This document shows positions 44,826 to 56,473 of a stretch of 64,000 nt of DNA, one piece after another. Origin of the DNA: Pseudophaeomoniella oleicola (taxonomy: Eukaryota > Ascomycota > Eurotiomycetes > Phaeomoniellales > Phaeomoniellaceae); the NCBI GenBank assembly GCA_003868215.1, contig QWDQ01000002.1, positions 248,001 to 312,000 on the forward strand, in the 5' to 3' direction. How positions within the stretch are numbered: position 1 is the stretch's first letter; the number at the start of each line of letters is the position of its first letter. The notes beneath the pieces are model-generated. The model was given only the letters and a program-made list of their open reading frames with translations. It made no database searches and had not been told where the DNA came from. The translations under genes and the position numbers were made by a program.

Positions 44826-46507
44826 GACTGCAACACGTTTGAAGCTTGAATAGAACAGATAGAATGGTTCAAATCAAAGGAAGCCCTTTGTGTGGTGAGA
44901 GTAAGGACCCAAGAGCATCTCCCCCGGATCCTGCCATGTTATATACGCAGCCTGGCAGCGGGGTAGCATTTGCTGCCTGCTGTCTTCTTTGACCGCCATC
45001 CCTGCCATCACGCGTGGAATGAAGTAAAGTCTGGTGGTCAGGTAATGGCCTTCCAGGTTATCTGGAGACATACCCCAACTTCCGAATGCAACGTTCTTTT
45101 GACAGCGTATATCTTGGTCCCGATCAACAAACACGAGGACCAACGAACGGTGAGCAAAAGCAATCTTACCGGGTCCACCCCCGGGTATATGAATTACCAC
45201 ATATGGTAAAAGTTCCAGCAATCACGAGCCTGGAGAAATGCAGTGGAGCTGACTGGGTTGAACAAGCGAGGCAGGGCGGGTAATAGGACGAGAACTCGAC
45301 GAGTAATAGGACGAGAACTCGACGAGTAGATGCTGGAGAGAGAGACAAGACTCGCACCGAGGACAAGGAAAAGATGGAGTGACCCCAGTTCCCCTTGGGC
45401 AATAGTAAATAGTGGTCCGCGGAGTGAATTAGTTGGACGTACAAGGAAAGAGCTTAGATTCGGACATGCCGCCGTCGTACGTACTACGTAGTATGTTAGG
45501 GAACAATTATCCCGGCATGTTTCCATCTACGCGACCGGAGATTTTCCCATCTGCTTCGTATGAATCTCGCCTCAGCAAAAATGGCTCTTGTTCTCGTAAT
45601 TTCATTCTGTTTTGTTGATTGTACATACGATTCTTCCTTTGTAGACAGAAGGTTCCGGAGTACTATAAATATTTGCATATATCCCTGATGATGGTATGTC
45701 CCTCAGCATCATATACCCGTGTATTTCGATGGTGACAGGTGTGGAAAGGGATGCCGACATACGACACAAGGTGGAATTAACGCATGTCTCTACTGAGGTC
45801 ATCTCAGGTAATGCTTACTACTACGTGATACAACTATACAGATCGATCACAAGCACCACTCAAGTTTTCACTTGCAATGCAGTGATCCCCTGACATTGCC
45901 AGACCCGGAAGGGAAGAAACCTGACCAAGAACTTAACCGACCACGACATCCGTATTTACCGAGAACAATCAACTGGTCCCAAAGTGGCCAATGGCGAGAT
46001 GGTAAGATGATGGGGGTGGCGTCCTCCTTGGACAGGGGAACGGGGTGAACAACTCAACCCAACTTGCTGATCCAAGTTTCATTTCCCGCCCTCTATGCCC
46101 CATACTGTTAGAGCGCCGTTCGCTAAACGAATGCAAGGGTGGAAGGAGCCGCATGGCCAGTCACAGGATTACCTACTGCAGGCGAGCCTGCTGAGGCACC
46201 ACGTACGTATTCTGACTCTCAATTCCAATGTACTGAGTCAGCTATAGGCATATAACCTCGTATTGGTGTATCCGCTGCTGAGTCTATGTATATCAATAAA
46301 CTATCATCCCAAATATCCTTTCCCACAGCAGATAGAATCTAGATCAGATCGAGCCAGCTTTGCGTGATCGGTCTGCAACCCGCTCTGCGGTTACGGGTAA
46401 ACAAAAGGGTTGTTTCTGCCGTAAATTTCGTAAAGTCTATGTATGCATGACCTCGTTTCTTTACGAGGTTCTAGATTGTGCCTGGTCTTCAGAAGCCTGC
46501 GAGGGAT
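44826..46507. other. intergenic, long upstream region of the sugar transporter
   Basis: About 1.7 kb between two minus-strand genes. It contains a perfect 23-bp tandem duplication (45281-45326), a 12-bp palindrome TACTACGTAGTA (45482-45493) and ordinary sequence in the rest. No gene or RNA was recognised. Confidence 0.5.
45281..45326. repeat. 2 x 23-bp perfect tandem repeat in sugar-transporter promoter
   Basis: The unit begins TAATAGGACGAG and ends CTCGACGAG; the two copies are identical. It lies 456-501 bp upstream of the transporter start codon. Each unit has a partly self-complementary core, CGAGAACTCG. Confidence 0.9.
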
Positions 46508-49500
46508 TCACGCAATGTCTTGACTGACTTGCAACGCGTCTGGCGAGGCGGACTCAGAAACAACCGAATACGGCTCACCGTTCCTCCAGATATCGTCTGA
46601 CAGGCCATCAGCAATGTCTTGACCGTGCATCTGTTCGAGCAGAGCGTGCTGCCACCCCTCCCCTGCGGTTTTCAGAATCGCTCTTGCATCCAGGCTCTTA
46701 TGAAACCATCTCTCTCTCCTCGTCTCTTCTTTCCGCCCACCTTCAAGAGCCGCGCGGCTGGCTCGGGTAGTGCGACCCTTCCTCTTCGCGCCGCTAGCAA
46801 CCCCGCCTTCCTGGCTGGACAGAGCGCTACTGAGCTCGTCACGCTGCTGTTCAAGTCGAAGATCATACATGACAATCTGTCGTACATATGGGGCGACATC
46901 GGTCGTAAGGGCCGATATGTTGCCTTCAAGGCTGGGAGCTAGGCGTCCAGTAGGGGGAGGGAATATTGGAGGTGACGAGTCTAAAGGCTCCAGGATCTGC
47001 TGAATAGTCCGATCAATAGCGAGAGTGGTGGCGGTCGCAGACTCGATCTGGCGCTCCATAATGAAGTTGGTTGGGTGCGATAAGTATCGACCGAGTTCCA
47101 TATTCAAGGACACAATCATTGCCGCAGCTATCTTCTCTCTGCCGAGCGTATAATTTGGGGGCTCAAACGCTTCGAGCAGATGATAACCCTCGCAATAGCT
47201 AGCGCGAGACTTTGCCGAGAGCTCTGGATGGGTCGCATCAAGGCCTCGTCTACCGTTATGATCACCCGAACAAATAAGGTCAAGGTCGCTGTTCGAATCT
47301 GCAAAGTCGGCCAGCGCTGTTAAACGGGCCAGCGGTGCGCCTTGATTGACAGTAGCAAAGCGCTTGACAGCGGTAACGAAATCGGGTGTCCAATCCGTCA
47401 TTGCTAGGCCGAGCTCCCCTTCTGCATACATCACAAGGTCTTCGTCTGCCTGCCTGTTTCGTTGCGATGGAAATGGCAACGGTCTGAGGGAAACAAGGTT
47501 GATACCTCTGTCGAAGGTATCGAAGCTAGTGATTTTCAATAACTCTCCTTTGCCACTCACTGCAGCTTCGTTTTTAGCAAGCATCCAGTCGAGGCTAGCT
47601 TTGGTCGACCCGACGGCCATTTGGCACCAAAAATCGAGTTCCATGATCGACGCCCTCAGGTCCTTCCCCTTAGCCTGGTACAAATTGAGAGCGCTGTCTC
47701 TCATGATTACATGACCCTCACAAGCGGCCATTGTCGACAGATATTCTGACGCTAGATCCTGCGCCGGGGTGTTAAATCTCAGTATCGCTTCCAAAGATAA
47801 ATCACCGAGAGGTATCAGCGCTTCATCAGTACAAGTGAGGATGATCGGTCGCTTGGATTGGCTTGCGAGAGATGTTATCGAAGACCAGAACGATTTGTCT
47901 TCTTCGAAAAGTACATCGACCTCTTCGATGAGGATCAATGATTGTTTCTGGGTCTTCCTAGAACGGGAAATATCATTTGTAATAAAAGCTTCTGCATTAG
48001 ATACCTTCTTTGGTCGTCCACGCTTACTGGGAACGACAGTATAGGGAGTCGGTGTAAAGAACGCGCCCATAGTAGCTTGACGACCTGAAGCAACCTCTTT
48101 CTGTACCTCCTCCTGGTTGACAGACCCTGGCTCGTCCACAAGCTCGGAACCAGAAGAATGGTGCTGTTGGACGAGATGATTCTGAGTCATGTCGCCGACT
48201 TTGTCTAACACATCTTTAGCGCTTCGCCGTGAACCTGCGTTGATTTCGAACACTTCAAAGCCGAGTTCTTTGGATATTGCGTATACTGCTGCAGTCTTCC
48301 CGCATCCGTGAGGACCACTGAGCATGATAGCATTTCTTGGTACGTCCTGTGAGCCATGTCGAGATGCCGCGAGATTGCGGAAAGCTGATCGTCTTAGATT
48401 AGATGCATCTATTCTGGAAAGCTCATCTTCCGACCCTTCCACTTCGTTGAGCTCGTCAATCTCTTCGTCAGCCGACACAACAAAGTCATCGAGGCCGTCA
48501 TCTGACTTCCTAGCACGCTTTTTCTTGCGGGTAGCCTTTGATTTACTAAGAGGCCGAGCCTTCGCAGTGCCTGCATCTACGGCAGTCACCATCAGGCTTT
48601 TGATCCAGTCCCTGAGAAAAGTCGCCTCGTGACCGCTCTGCAAAACATCCTCTGCGGTTGTGGGTGCATATTTGGTGCACCAAGATGTATTTTCGCACCT
48701 GCCCTGATCAAAAGCTGGGCTGGTCTCGCAGACCATTGACCGTAACCTCTTCACGGCTGGGTGGCTTTCGTGTCTTTCGGTACCAGGTATACGCATTCCA
48801 TACTGCATCTGATCTATGAGATGCAAGCACTCACGCCCACTGATAAGCTTCCTCATAGGTAGGCGTAAATTGTATTTATCTCTGACAGAACCAGACTTAT
48901 CCGGTAGGCTAGTGACAAGCTGATTGAGGATGGATTCGTCGTCGCGAATTTGTGATTCAGCTTGTTTTGACTTACGGATCGGTCCAGACATAGCAGGCTC
49001 CCCTACTGGAAGATGCATTCGTCCATGATGCTGGAAATCACGTGGTGGCCACATAGATGCAAAGGTTTCGTGAGTTCTGTTAGATGTCTTTGTTTTCGGT
49101 TGTGCCACACTAGGAACAGGACGTATCCCCGTTGAAAGGACCAAAGTTGCATCGACGTCAACATGAGGTTTTGCACCTATGGCCTGGCCATTTGGCGTTA
49201 CTGTAACAGGTTCTCTGGATGGCTTTGTGTCTTGACTCTTCGCCAGGAAGAAAGGATGTGTAGCTTTGGGACTTCTCTCTTGCTTTTTTTTCTCTTGAGG
49301 TACAGAAGCAGCGGGCAACTTTCCTCCAGCCATGACTTCATCGATCTTCTTTCCGATATCAGAGCCAGTGGTGGTGCTATATTTCATGACCACGATCTTT
49401 GACTTGTTTGAAGATTTCTTCACAGCAGTTGCTTTACGGCTTCGGTGCCTTCCACCGTCGCCAGGCAACTCTGAAAGCTTGGAGGGGCTCAGTAACTTGC

Positions 49501-50289
49501 CGTTCGCATTGAGCTTCAATATTTTCTTCGGTGTCACTGCGCTCGTTTCGGCGCTCGTCTTCATTGACTCCTTCATCGAGTATTGACCTTGAGGCAGGCC
49601 ACGTCCCTCACGCTCACTAGAAGATGGTTTGGGAGTAGCTGAGAAGTTTGTAGAGGGCCGAACGTCGTCTTCGAGTGGTTCTCCTGATGGGTGCTCTTGT
49701 AGTGATAGTTGTGGGAGTGGGTGTAAGAGTATTTCTGGATTGCGCGACTCAGGAATATCTTCAGATTGGACCACACCTTGAAGCTTGTACTGTGAGGATC
49801 GAGAATGATCGGAGTAAGGCTCTTCTCCATCATCTTTACGCTGTCGCTTCTTGCGGCCTACGTTTGGATCTTCTTCTAAGGACTCAGCCTGCTCCAGAGT
49901 CTCTCCGACTGAAAGAGTCCCTTCACTGAGCCGATCTCGCACTAAAGCCTGGTTCAGAGTTTGGTTGTTCGTAGGGCGTTGGAAGATCGGAGCAAGGTTA
50001 GCGCTGATGTCATGTTGAAACTTTTCCTCAGTATTCACGGTGCTATCGACCTGTCCGGAAGCCCCTTCGGTGGCATCCGCTGGTAGTTGTACTTTCTGCA
50101 GAGCGTTGTACGACGACTGCTGGGGCACATTTGATGTGGCGGGAAAAGCAGGAAGGTCGTTCATAGCTGGTCCGGATGGTACTGTACCGTTGTGCTCTGA
50201 GAACAGTCAGTAATGACAAGGATGCGCCTACATATGATTTCACCTTTCATGAACAGCGGGTGTATAGGCCGCGGTTGATCCTTGCCCAT
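46508..50289 (-). CDS. ELG1: Elg1/ATAD5-type RFC-like AAA+ ATPase (PCNA unloader)
   Basis: Two exons, 50289-50244 and 50196-46508, with a 47-bp intron (50197-50243), giving about 1244 residues. The first exon codes for MGKDQPRPIHPLFMK; the RPIHPLF segment (residues 7-13) is a short conserved-looking motif lost if one starts at the internal ATG 50164. The next 460 residues are disordered and rich in Lys, Ser and Gln. The AAA+ core starts near SWCTKYAPTTAEDVL, is interrupted by a long basic/acidic insert, and resumes with LSGPHGCGKTAAVYAISKEL (Walker A, about residue 640) and LILIEEVDVLFEED (Walker B, about 770). A C-terminal helical part follows. The protein forms an alternative clamp loader with Rfc2-5 that unloads PCNA after replication. 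An ACGCGT site lies in its promoter. Confidence 0.9.
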
Positions 50290-50661
50290 GGCTCCATTGA
50301 ACACAGCCAATGCCATGAGTTTCTCTCATGACTTATGCTCAAAATCACGCCAGAACGATGGGAGTATATCTCATGCTAAGTTTGTCTCAATATAGAGTGG
50401 CATGTAGGACTGAGACTCAGTGAAGAGGGTCCTATAGCACTGGCCGTGAGACAATGAGCTCGAGGGCATCATGCGCTAACAAATGAGAGTCGCGACCTCT
50501 CACTTTCACGCGTCGATTACCCCCATAATTTCAGAAATGGCAGGTGCGGCGAGAAAGCAGATGGGGCGGAGATTCCAGCAAACTCCGCAATATCAGAAAA
50601 AGTTCCAAAGTGAAATTATGATCGATATCACATACAACAGGGTCGTTGTGTCAGCGGCAAA
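50290..50661. promoter_or_regulatory. divergent promoter ELG1 (-) / UTP8 (+)
   Basis: 372 bases separate the start codons. An ACGCGT sequence (50508-50513) matches the MluI cell-cycle box bound by fungal MBF at replication genes, 219 bp from ELG1. The six-base match alone is weak evidence. Confidence 0.55.
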
Positions 50662-53417
50662 ATGATTGTCCAGGCACCCACAGTCTTGACACAGTTCACA
50701 CGGCCTTTGACAGTCGCAGACAGTCAAGTAAGATGTGCGCAAGTTAATGGAATCGAGGGAACCAAGAAACGCAAAAGACATGAATTGGCCGTGGGTGTGG
50801 ACGGGGAAGCAATCAATATTTACAATGTGTGTCAATTGAGAACCATGTATGTTCGTATGCTGATCGTAAATAGGTTCAATCTGGGAAACTCATAACCTCA
50901 TATGCAGTTCCACCGCAATCAGCCTTCAGTTGTCAGCCTACATCGGCACGGTACACAAAGAAAAGCGATACTCCAGAACGGAGGACGTATTGTTCTTTTG
51001 CGGGTCCTGAAGCTGAGATATGGTGTTTTACAGAGAAAGAGACAACCGGAGGCAAGGCGCAGTTTGCTACGAATAAGTATTCATTAGACAACCCAGAAAA
51101 TTCGGTGGTCTATGTCGATACTCTAGTTGATGAAAATTCAACAAATACACCTGACTTACTGGTAGTTCGCAAAGACGGTCAGATCCAGAGGCTAAGAGCA
51201 GATCTAAAACGTCAAATATGGTCGGTGCAGTGCGGTTCATCTCTGTCGGCCAACCATGGGTCCCGGCAGATCATTGCCGCAACGACCGCTTCCCCTGAAC
51301 AAGCAGAGCTTGGAATATTCCAATCACGACCTGACATCACGTCGGAGCTGTCATCTGGGTCTTTGTTGGTCCTCATTATTCGGGAGACTGAAAGTCAGAG
51401 TTCGTCAAGACACAGAATCGTATTTCAGGCACATACTCTGTCCGGATCAGCGTCAGCGTCCACGGGCGTTGTAAAAGCTCTGTTCATTAAAGACTTTCCG
51501 AGAGACCACGAAAGATGGTCATCAAAGGCCAACGTTCAGATCAACATTGATGCAGCAAAGGGGACAGTGGACGTCAGTTTCGAAAAGGGAATAATAACAT
51601 ATGACGTGACAGGTTACACGATTCAATCATCATCTAAGCTCCTCCCCGAGACAGACGTTTTCTCATCACTGCTTCGCGTCTCGCCTTCACTGGTTGTGGC
51701 AGCATCATCTTCAGCTATCTCTGTATACGACTTAAAGTACAATTCAATTCTGAGTAGATTGGCGATCGATCAACTCTTGGTAAACCGCAAAAGGAAGAGG
51801 GCAATTGGGCATGCGATGGAGCAACCGATCATATTTGTTGCCTTCTATCAGCGCTTAGGGGTGCTGATTGCGTTGCGTGGCAATGCGTTGGTTTCTTTGG
51901 ACTTGACAGTTGATGACACGTCACGAGGGCTTATTACAAGCCGCCGAAGAGATGGTCTGTTGGTCAACGCCATTGGCAAAGGGTTCGCCACCTCCTCATC
52001 AAGGGACATCAAACGGCCCAAAGATCTTGGGCCGGGATTTGGCAAACCAGTTGTATACCGCAATCGAGAATATACCGACCAATGGGTCTCTCGAAAAGTC
52101 TTTCTTGATGATCTCTTTCAGAGAGGGGACTTTGAACAATTTGAAAACGAACTGATCTTAGAGCTACGCAACTCCGCCGGAAATGAGATCACTGCTGAAG
52201 ACGCATCTGCTCGACCCATGGATGGAGCTTTAGATCTGGAGATAGTATTCTACGCCATTACCAAATGCTTTTCATTGAGTAAGAGAGTCACGGACGTGGT
52301 AGAAGAAGGCAGCGAAACTCTAGAAGCAGACGCGCGTGTTGCACGACTACTACAATGGCTCATTAGGAATGACCTGGTCACTTTGTCATCCATTAGAGCA
52401 GCTTTCGCGTCTGTTAGCCATGGAAGCGAACTTAAATTGGCTATTGGGAGCATTCACCGAGCCCTTACGACATCTAGCCAATCGGTGCAGCTACTCAAAG
52501 ATTTACTGGAAACCACCACTTCTCTCGAGACGATTGAGGTGGTTTCCATTATCCAAGAATACGTTGTGGCAGCGCTAACTTCAAAGACCACGCCCGTTGA
52601 GCATGACTTGAAAGACGACATCATAATGAATGGGCATAGCTCAGAACCCAAGGCCGACACTAGGTCACTGAAAGCCACACTGCCAGCAACGTCTCATGAC
52701 GAGTTTCTAGTAGTGGAGGGAATGAAGAGATTGAAAGAGAGACCACGAGCTGAGGTTGTGTCAGCCATTTGCTCTGGCCTGCGAATGGACGTTCTCCTCG
52801 CTCTCATTCAATTCCTACGACTGCTACTATTTCAAGGAGGGTATACAACATCATTCAGGGCTCAACCTCTCTCAACGAGATCTGGCCCAGTTGTCACTGA
52901 TGCACAGGATCCAACAGCTAGTCTTAGTGATGCAATCAGTCTGGACCTCGATGCAATAATCAAGCTAATGTCTTGTTGTATCGATGCGCTTGGATCCTCC
53001 GCTGTACTGAGCAATGATGACGACTTTATACAATCGATCATCACCGACATGCGCACCGAAATCTCCTCTGCATTGGAGGGGGTGGAAGAAGCTAGCTATC
53101 TACAAGGCATCTTACGAGAAGTCTGGCGATACGCCGCTTCTGGGACGGAAGAGAAGGCTCTAAGTGCTGGAAGACAGCACTCAGGTGACGCTCGGCCTGG
53201 TGACATTGTTACACTTCTTGTACAGCCTCCAGAAGAGCAATTTGATAGCACAGCTACAAGTGGTATGCTCCCATTAGGGTTGAGAATGGAAGCTGGAATC
53301 AACGATTATAAAGTGCGGAAGGGGGGAGGCCAAGTCCTGCAACGGTCTGGGAGGGAGAAAGCTGGTCTGCAAAGTCGGGCTATTGGAAAATACAGTCTTG
53401 AGCGACTCGTTTTATGA
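50662..53417 (+). CDS. UTP8: Utp8-family nucleolar protein (t-UTP subcomplex, 18S rRNA synthesis)
   Basis: Two exons, 50662-50826 and 50874-53417, with a 47-bp intron (GTGTGT to AATAG), give 902 residues. The spliced start reads VLTQFTRPLTVADSQVRCAQ, then KKRKRHELAVGVDGEAINIY joined to NVQSGKLITSYAVPPQSAF. This is the pattern I know from fungal Utp8: a KKRKR-flanked first strand of a beta-propeller followed by SYALPPQ-like sequence. The C-terminus, MLPLGLRMEAG then GGGQVLQRSGREKAG and IGKYSLERLVL, also fits the Utp8 C-terminal block. In yeast the protein is part of the U3 snoRNP t-UTP module and helps tRNA export. The family is poorly conserved, so the call rests on these two ends plus length. 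It shares its promoter with ELG1. Confidence 0.77.
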
Positions 53418-54772
53418 TGCCTCTGTGTGTAAGAGAAGCGGCTCTATCAAAACACATTTTCAAAGTCATGTTCTTTTACTAGGTTATAAATGTGAAGGAT
53501 CCTCTAGTCGCTCAGGGCCATTGCGACACTCGATTAAAGACGTGTAGTTATTCAGAATATCCCATTGTCCTGAATTTCTCTATATTACTGTATGGTATTC
53601 TACCATTTACCCTTTATAGAGAACGCGTATGGCATTGTTGACCGTCTCCGTTTCCCCCTTTACTGGCACACTGATGGCAATAAGCATTCTACTATCGTGG
53701 TATCATTGTCGATAATGCCAATTCGGCTCTTGGAAAGACTCAATACTTCCAGAAAGACTCTCCGCAATGAGAGCTGATAGGCGAGATTAAGTCGTGCAGT
53801 TCAGCGCTAATAGTAACTATAAGTACGACAATAATAAGGTAATGATCGTAAGCGGAGATAGGGGAGCGACAAACGGACGAATGCCACTCGGTAATCTCCC
53901 TATACAGACCTATGTATTTCCCGGTCTTACAGCCAAGCTTTGTGGTGTTAAGAACTATGTGCGTGAAAAGACGCTGTACGCCAGTTAATCGTTTGGACGT
54001 TTATATAAATATAGACGGCTTTACGTCTAAAAAGTACTTAAACAGAAATGACCTGTTGCTTAAGTTGTAGGCTTTGATACCTGGAAGATAATTTAATTAT
54101 TGTCATGTACGCTGGAATCTTTACGACCACGCATTTAATCCTGATCATTATTATAGCGTGGAAACTACTTCTAATGAATACCTCTAAACGCTTGATATCA
54201 TTCCCAAGTCGGACAGAAATAGACGTCGGTGCTATATTCATCTCCCACAGTCACCAAGACAATACATCGTCTCCTCTTACTTAAATATCAGAGATACGAG
54301 CTATTACTTCCTTTGGGATCATCTCTCGAAGTCGGAGATTTGACCCTTCTACGCTTTAGTTCAACCTCCCAGTCGAGTGCAGCCCCGCGCTTGAGCACTG
54401 TCTCGCTTGCAACCAAGATCAGCAGAACAATACCGCTGGCCACCGATAGTTCAACGACATAGTATGACGATCAACGATCAGTACCTTTAGCTCACTGAAT
54501 ATTCCGCCGTTCCACTACATCTCAATCTTTCAACCCTTGGATCAAAGAGACTGAACCCCAGAGACGATTGATTCACTCTGCGACACTCGATTGGGGCTCC
54601 TCTTTGCCTCGACTGTTTCACACCGTTACGGCGCCATTCTCCTACCCAGATTCGCGCGGTTTTTTTCCACCTAGTTCGTTCATGTTGCGGAAAGCAAGAC
54701 TATTTTCATTTTGAGTGTTGTCGGGTGGTTCATGGTCAACGCATCTGCCGCGATTGAGGGTCGGCTTTCAAG
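53418..54772. other. intergenic between UTP8 and STE50
   Basis: About 1.35 kb. Bases 53,790-54,230 are more AT-rich than their surroundings and have no long frame. Unlike the transposon at 14.6 kb they keep many CpA/TpG, so RIP is not evident, and I found no terminal repeats. The stretch from about 54,480 is the pyrimidine-rich STE50 upstream region. Confidence 0.45.
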
Positions 54773-56473
54773 ATGGCTTTTCCCATGGGAACAGCCTATC
54801 ATACGGATTCCGACGCTGACGACGAGTACGAGCGCAGCATCATGACGTCTCCTACACAGCTACATACAGACTCAGAAGCCTCCCCGACCGATTCAGAACC
54901 CCCTTCCGCAGAACATACTCCGACGACCTATGGAGACTTTCCCGGCGACAGAAATTCGCCAAGGACAATCATAACAGAATGGACCGCCGACGAATGTGCA
55001 GACTTTATAGCTGGCTTAGGACTGGGACAATACTGCGACGCATTTCTTGGTTGGTATCGAGCATCTCCCATGATTATCGCTTGCTGATAATAGGTTTAGA
55101 AAACGAGATTGTCGGTGAGGCGCTAATAGCGCTCAAGCACGACGAACTGAAAGAAATGGGCATCGCCAGTGTCGGTCATAGATTGACTATACTCAAAAGC
55201 GTCTACGAAACCAAGGTGAAGCAAGATGTACCAATCGATCCTGATCATTATATACCCGTCTGTAAGTAGAAATACGTCGCGGCCGATGACACAGAGTACT
55301 GACGAGCGTCCAGCCGCCGAACAAAACAACAACTACGAAACTGCGACCCAAGAAGATATACAAAGGATTATACAGTCCATCAGGTTACGGGACGAGCGCA
55401 TAGTTCAGGCGGAAAGTGAACTGCGAAGAATGGCCGACGAATACCGAAAACTGAGAGAAGAACTCTTGCCAATTTTCAAAATGGCCAAAGACAGGTCGCA
55501 GCCTCTACCTTATGACCCCCCCAATGTCCTGCAGCCGGCGACGAGCCCTGATTTATACAACCATGGCGTCACATCTCCGCCTATAATACAGGAGCAGAAG
55601 GCTTCTGGTGGCCTAGCGAGGACCTTTTCAAAAAAGCTATTCCTAGGATCAACGCCCAAGAACAATTCGCCGACGCATATACCTAATGCAATACAACAAG
55701 GCAAGATTATACATGATTCCTCCTCTCTCGATCCCTCTGCCGCTGCATTGGCCGCCTCTAACCACCTCACAGCATCCATGTCAGGTGGATCTCTTCCGCA
55801 AAGCTCACCGAACGCCATCCCTCAACCCTCGCCTACATCACCAGCATATCATGGACAGACCCTCGCTTCTCGGTCGTACGCACGTGACGGACAAGCGCCA
55901 GTCACGCGCAATATGTACTCGAATGATCACGGCGACGACCATTCTAGGGCGCCTACAGCGCTCGGGAACCGTGAAAACCCCCCTTCGGCATCTTCAATAT
56001 CCTCGCGAGCGAACACGTCGTCGACGGCGCAGTCAGTAATGACCCCGCATACCTCAACGTCGACTTCCACAGCCACCTCTGTTCCAACGCCATCGGGGAC
56101 CGGAGGTGCAGGAGAACAAGCGCCTTCTGTCGAGATTTTCAAGTCTTTCCGAGTCGGGCTAGAAGACCCATGTTACAAAGTGCTTCCTGCAGCGTTAAGG
56201 AAATACAACATACAGGCCGATTGGAGGCAATATGCTCTATACATCGTGTTTGGCGACCAAGAGCGTTGCGTCGGACTGGAAGAAAAGCCGCTGAGCTTGT
56301 TCAAGATGTACGACCGGGAGGGAAAACGGCCAATGTTTATGTTGAGAAGATTAGCAGCACCCCAAGAAGGGGGTGATGCGTCTCAAATGGCCACGGCACA
56401 AGCGACTATGAGCAGCGCCTCTAGCATCAGGCAGGGCCAAGGCGTCGTCAACGTACCAGGGGGCGTCCTCTAA
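54773..56473 (+). CDS. STE50: Ste50-type MAPK adaptor (SAM + RA domains)
   Basis: Three exons, 54773-55049, 55094-55261 and 55314-56473, give 534 residues. Ste50 tethers the MAPKKK Ste11 to Cdc42 and membrane sensors in pheromone, filamentation and osmotic signalling. After a 65-residue acidic Ser/Thr-rich start, the SAM domain (about 68-140) reads ITEWTADECADFIAGLGLGQ then YCDAFLGLENEIVGEALIAL and HDELKEMGIASVGHRLTIL, spanning the first splice site. A coiled coil follows (RDERIVQAESELRRMADEYR), then a long Ser/Thr/Pro linker with likely MAPK sites, and the Ras-association domain (about 423-495): IFKSFRVGLEDPCYKVLPAA with LRKYNIQADWRQYALYIVFG and RPMFMLRRL. The domain order and size match fungal Ste50 (Ste50/Ste4 family). 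Confidence 0.94.

Noticed and set aside
53790-54230. second RIPped repeat
   Set aside because: It is somewhat AT-rich but keeps many CpA and TpG, and I could not find terminal or target-site repeats.
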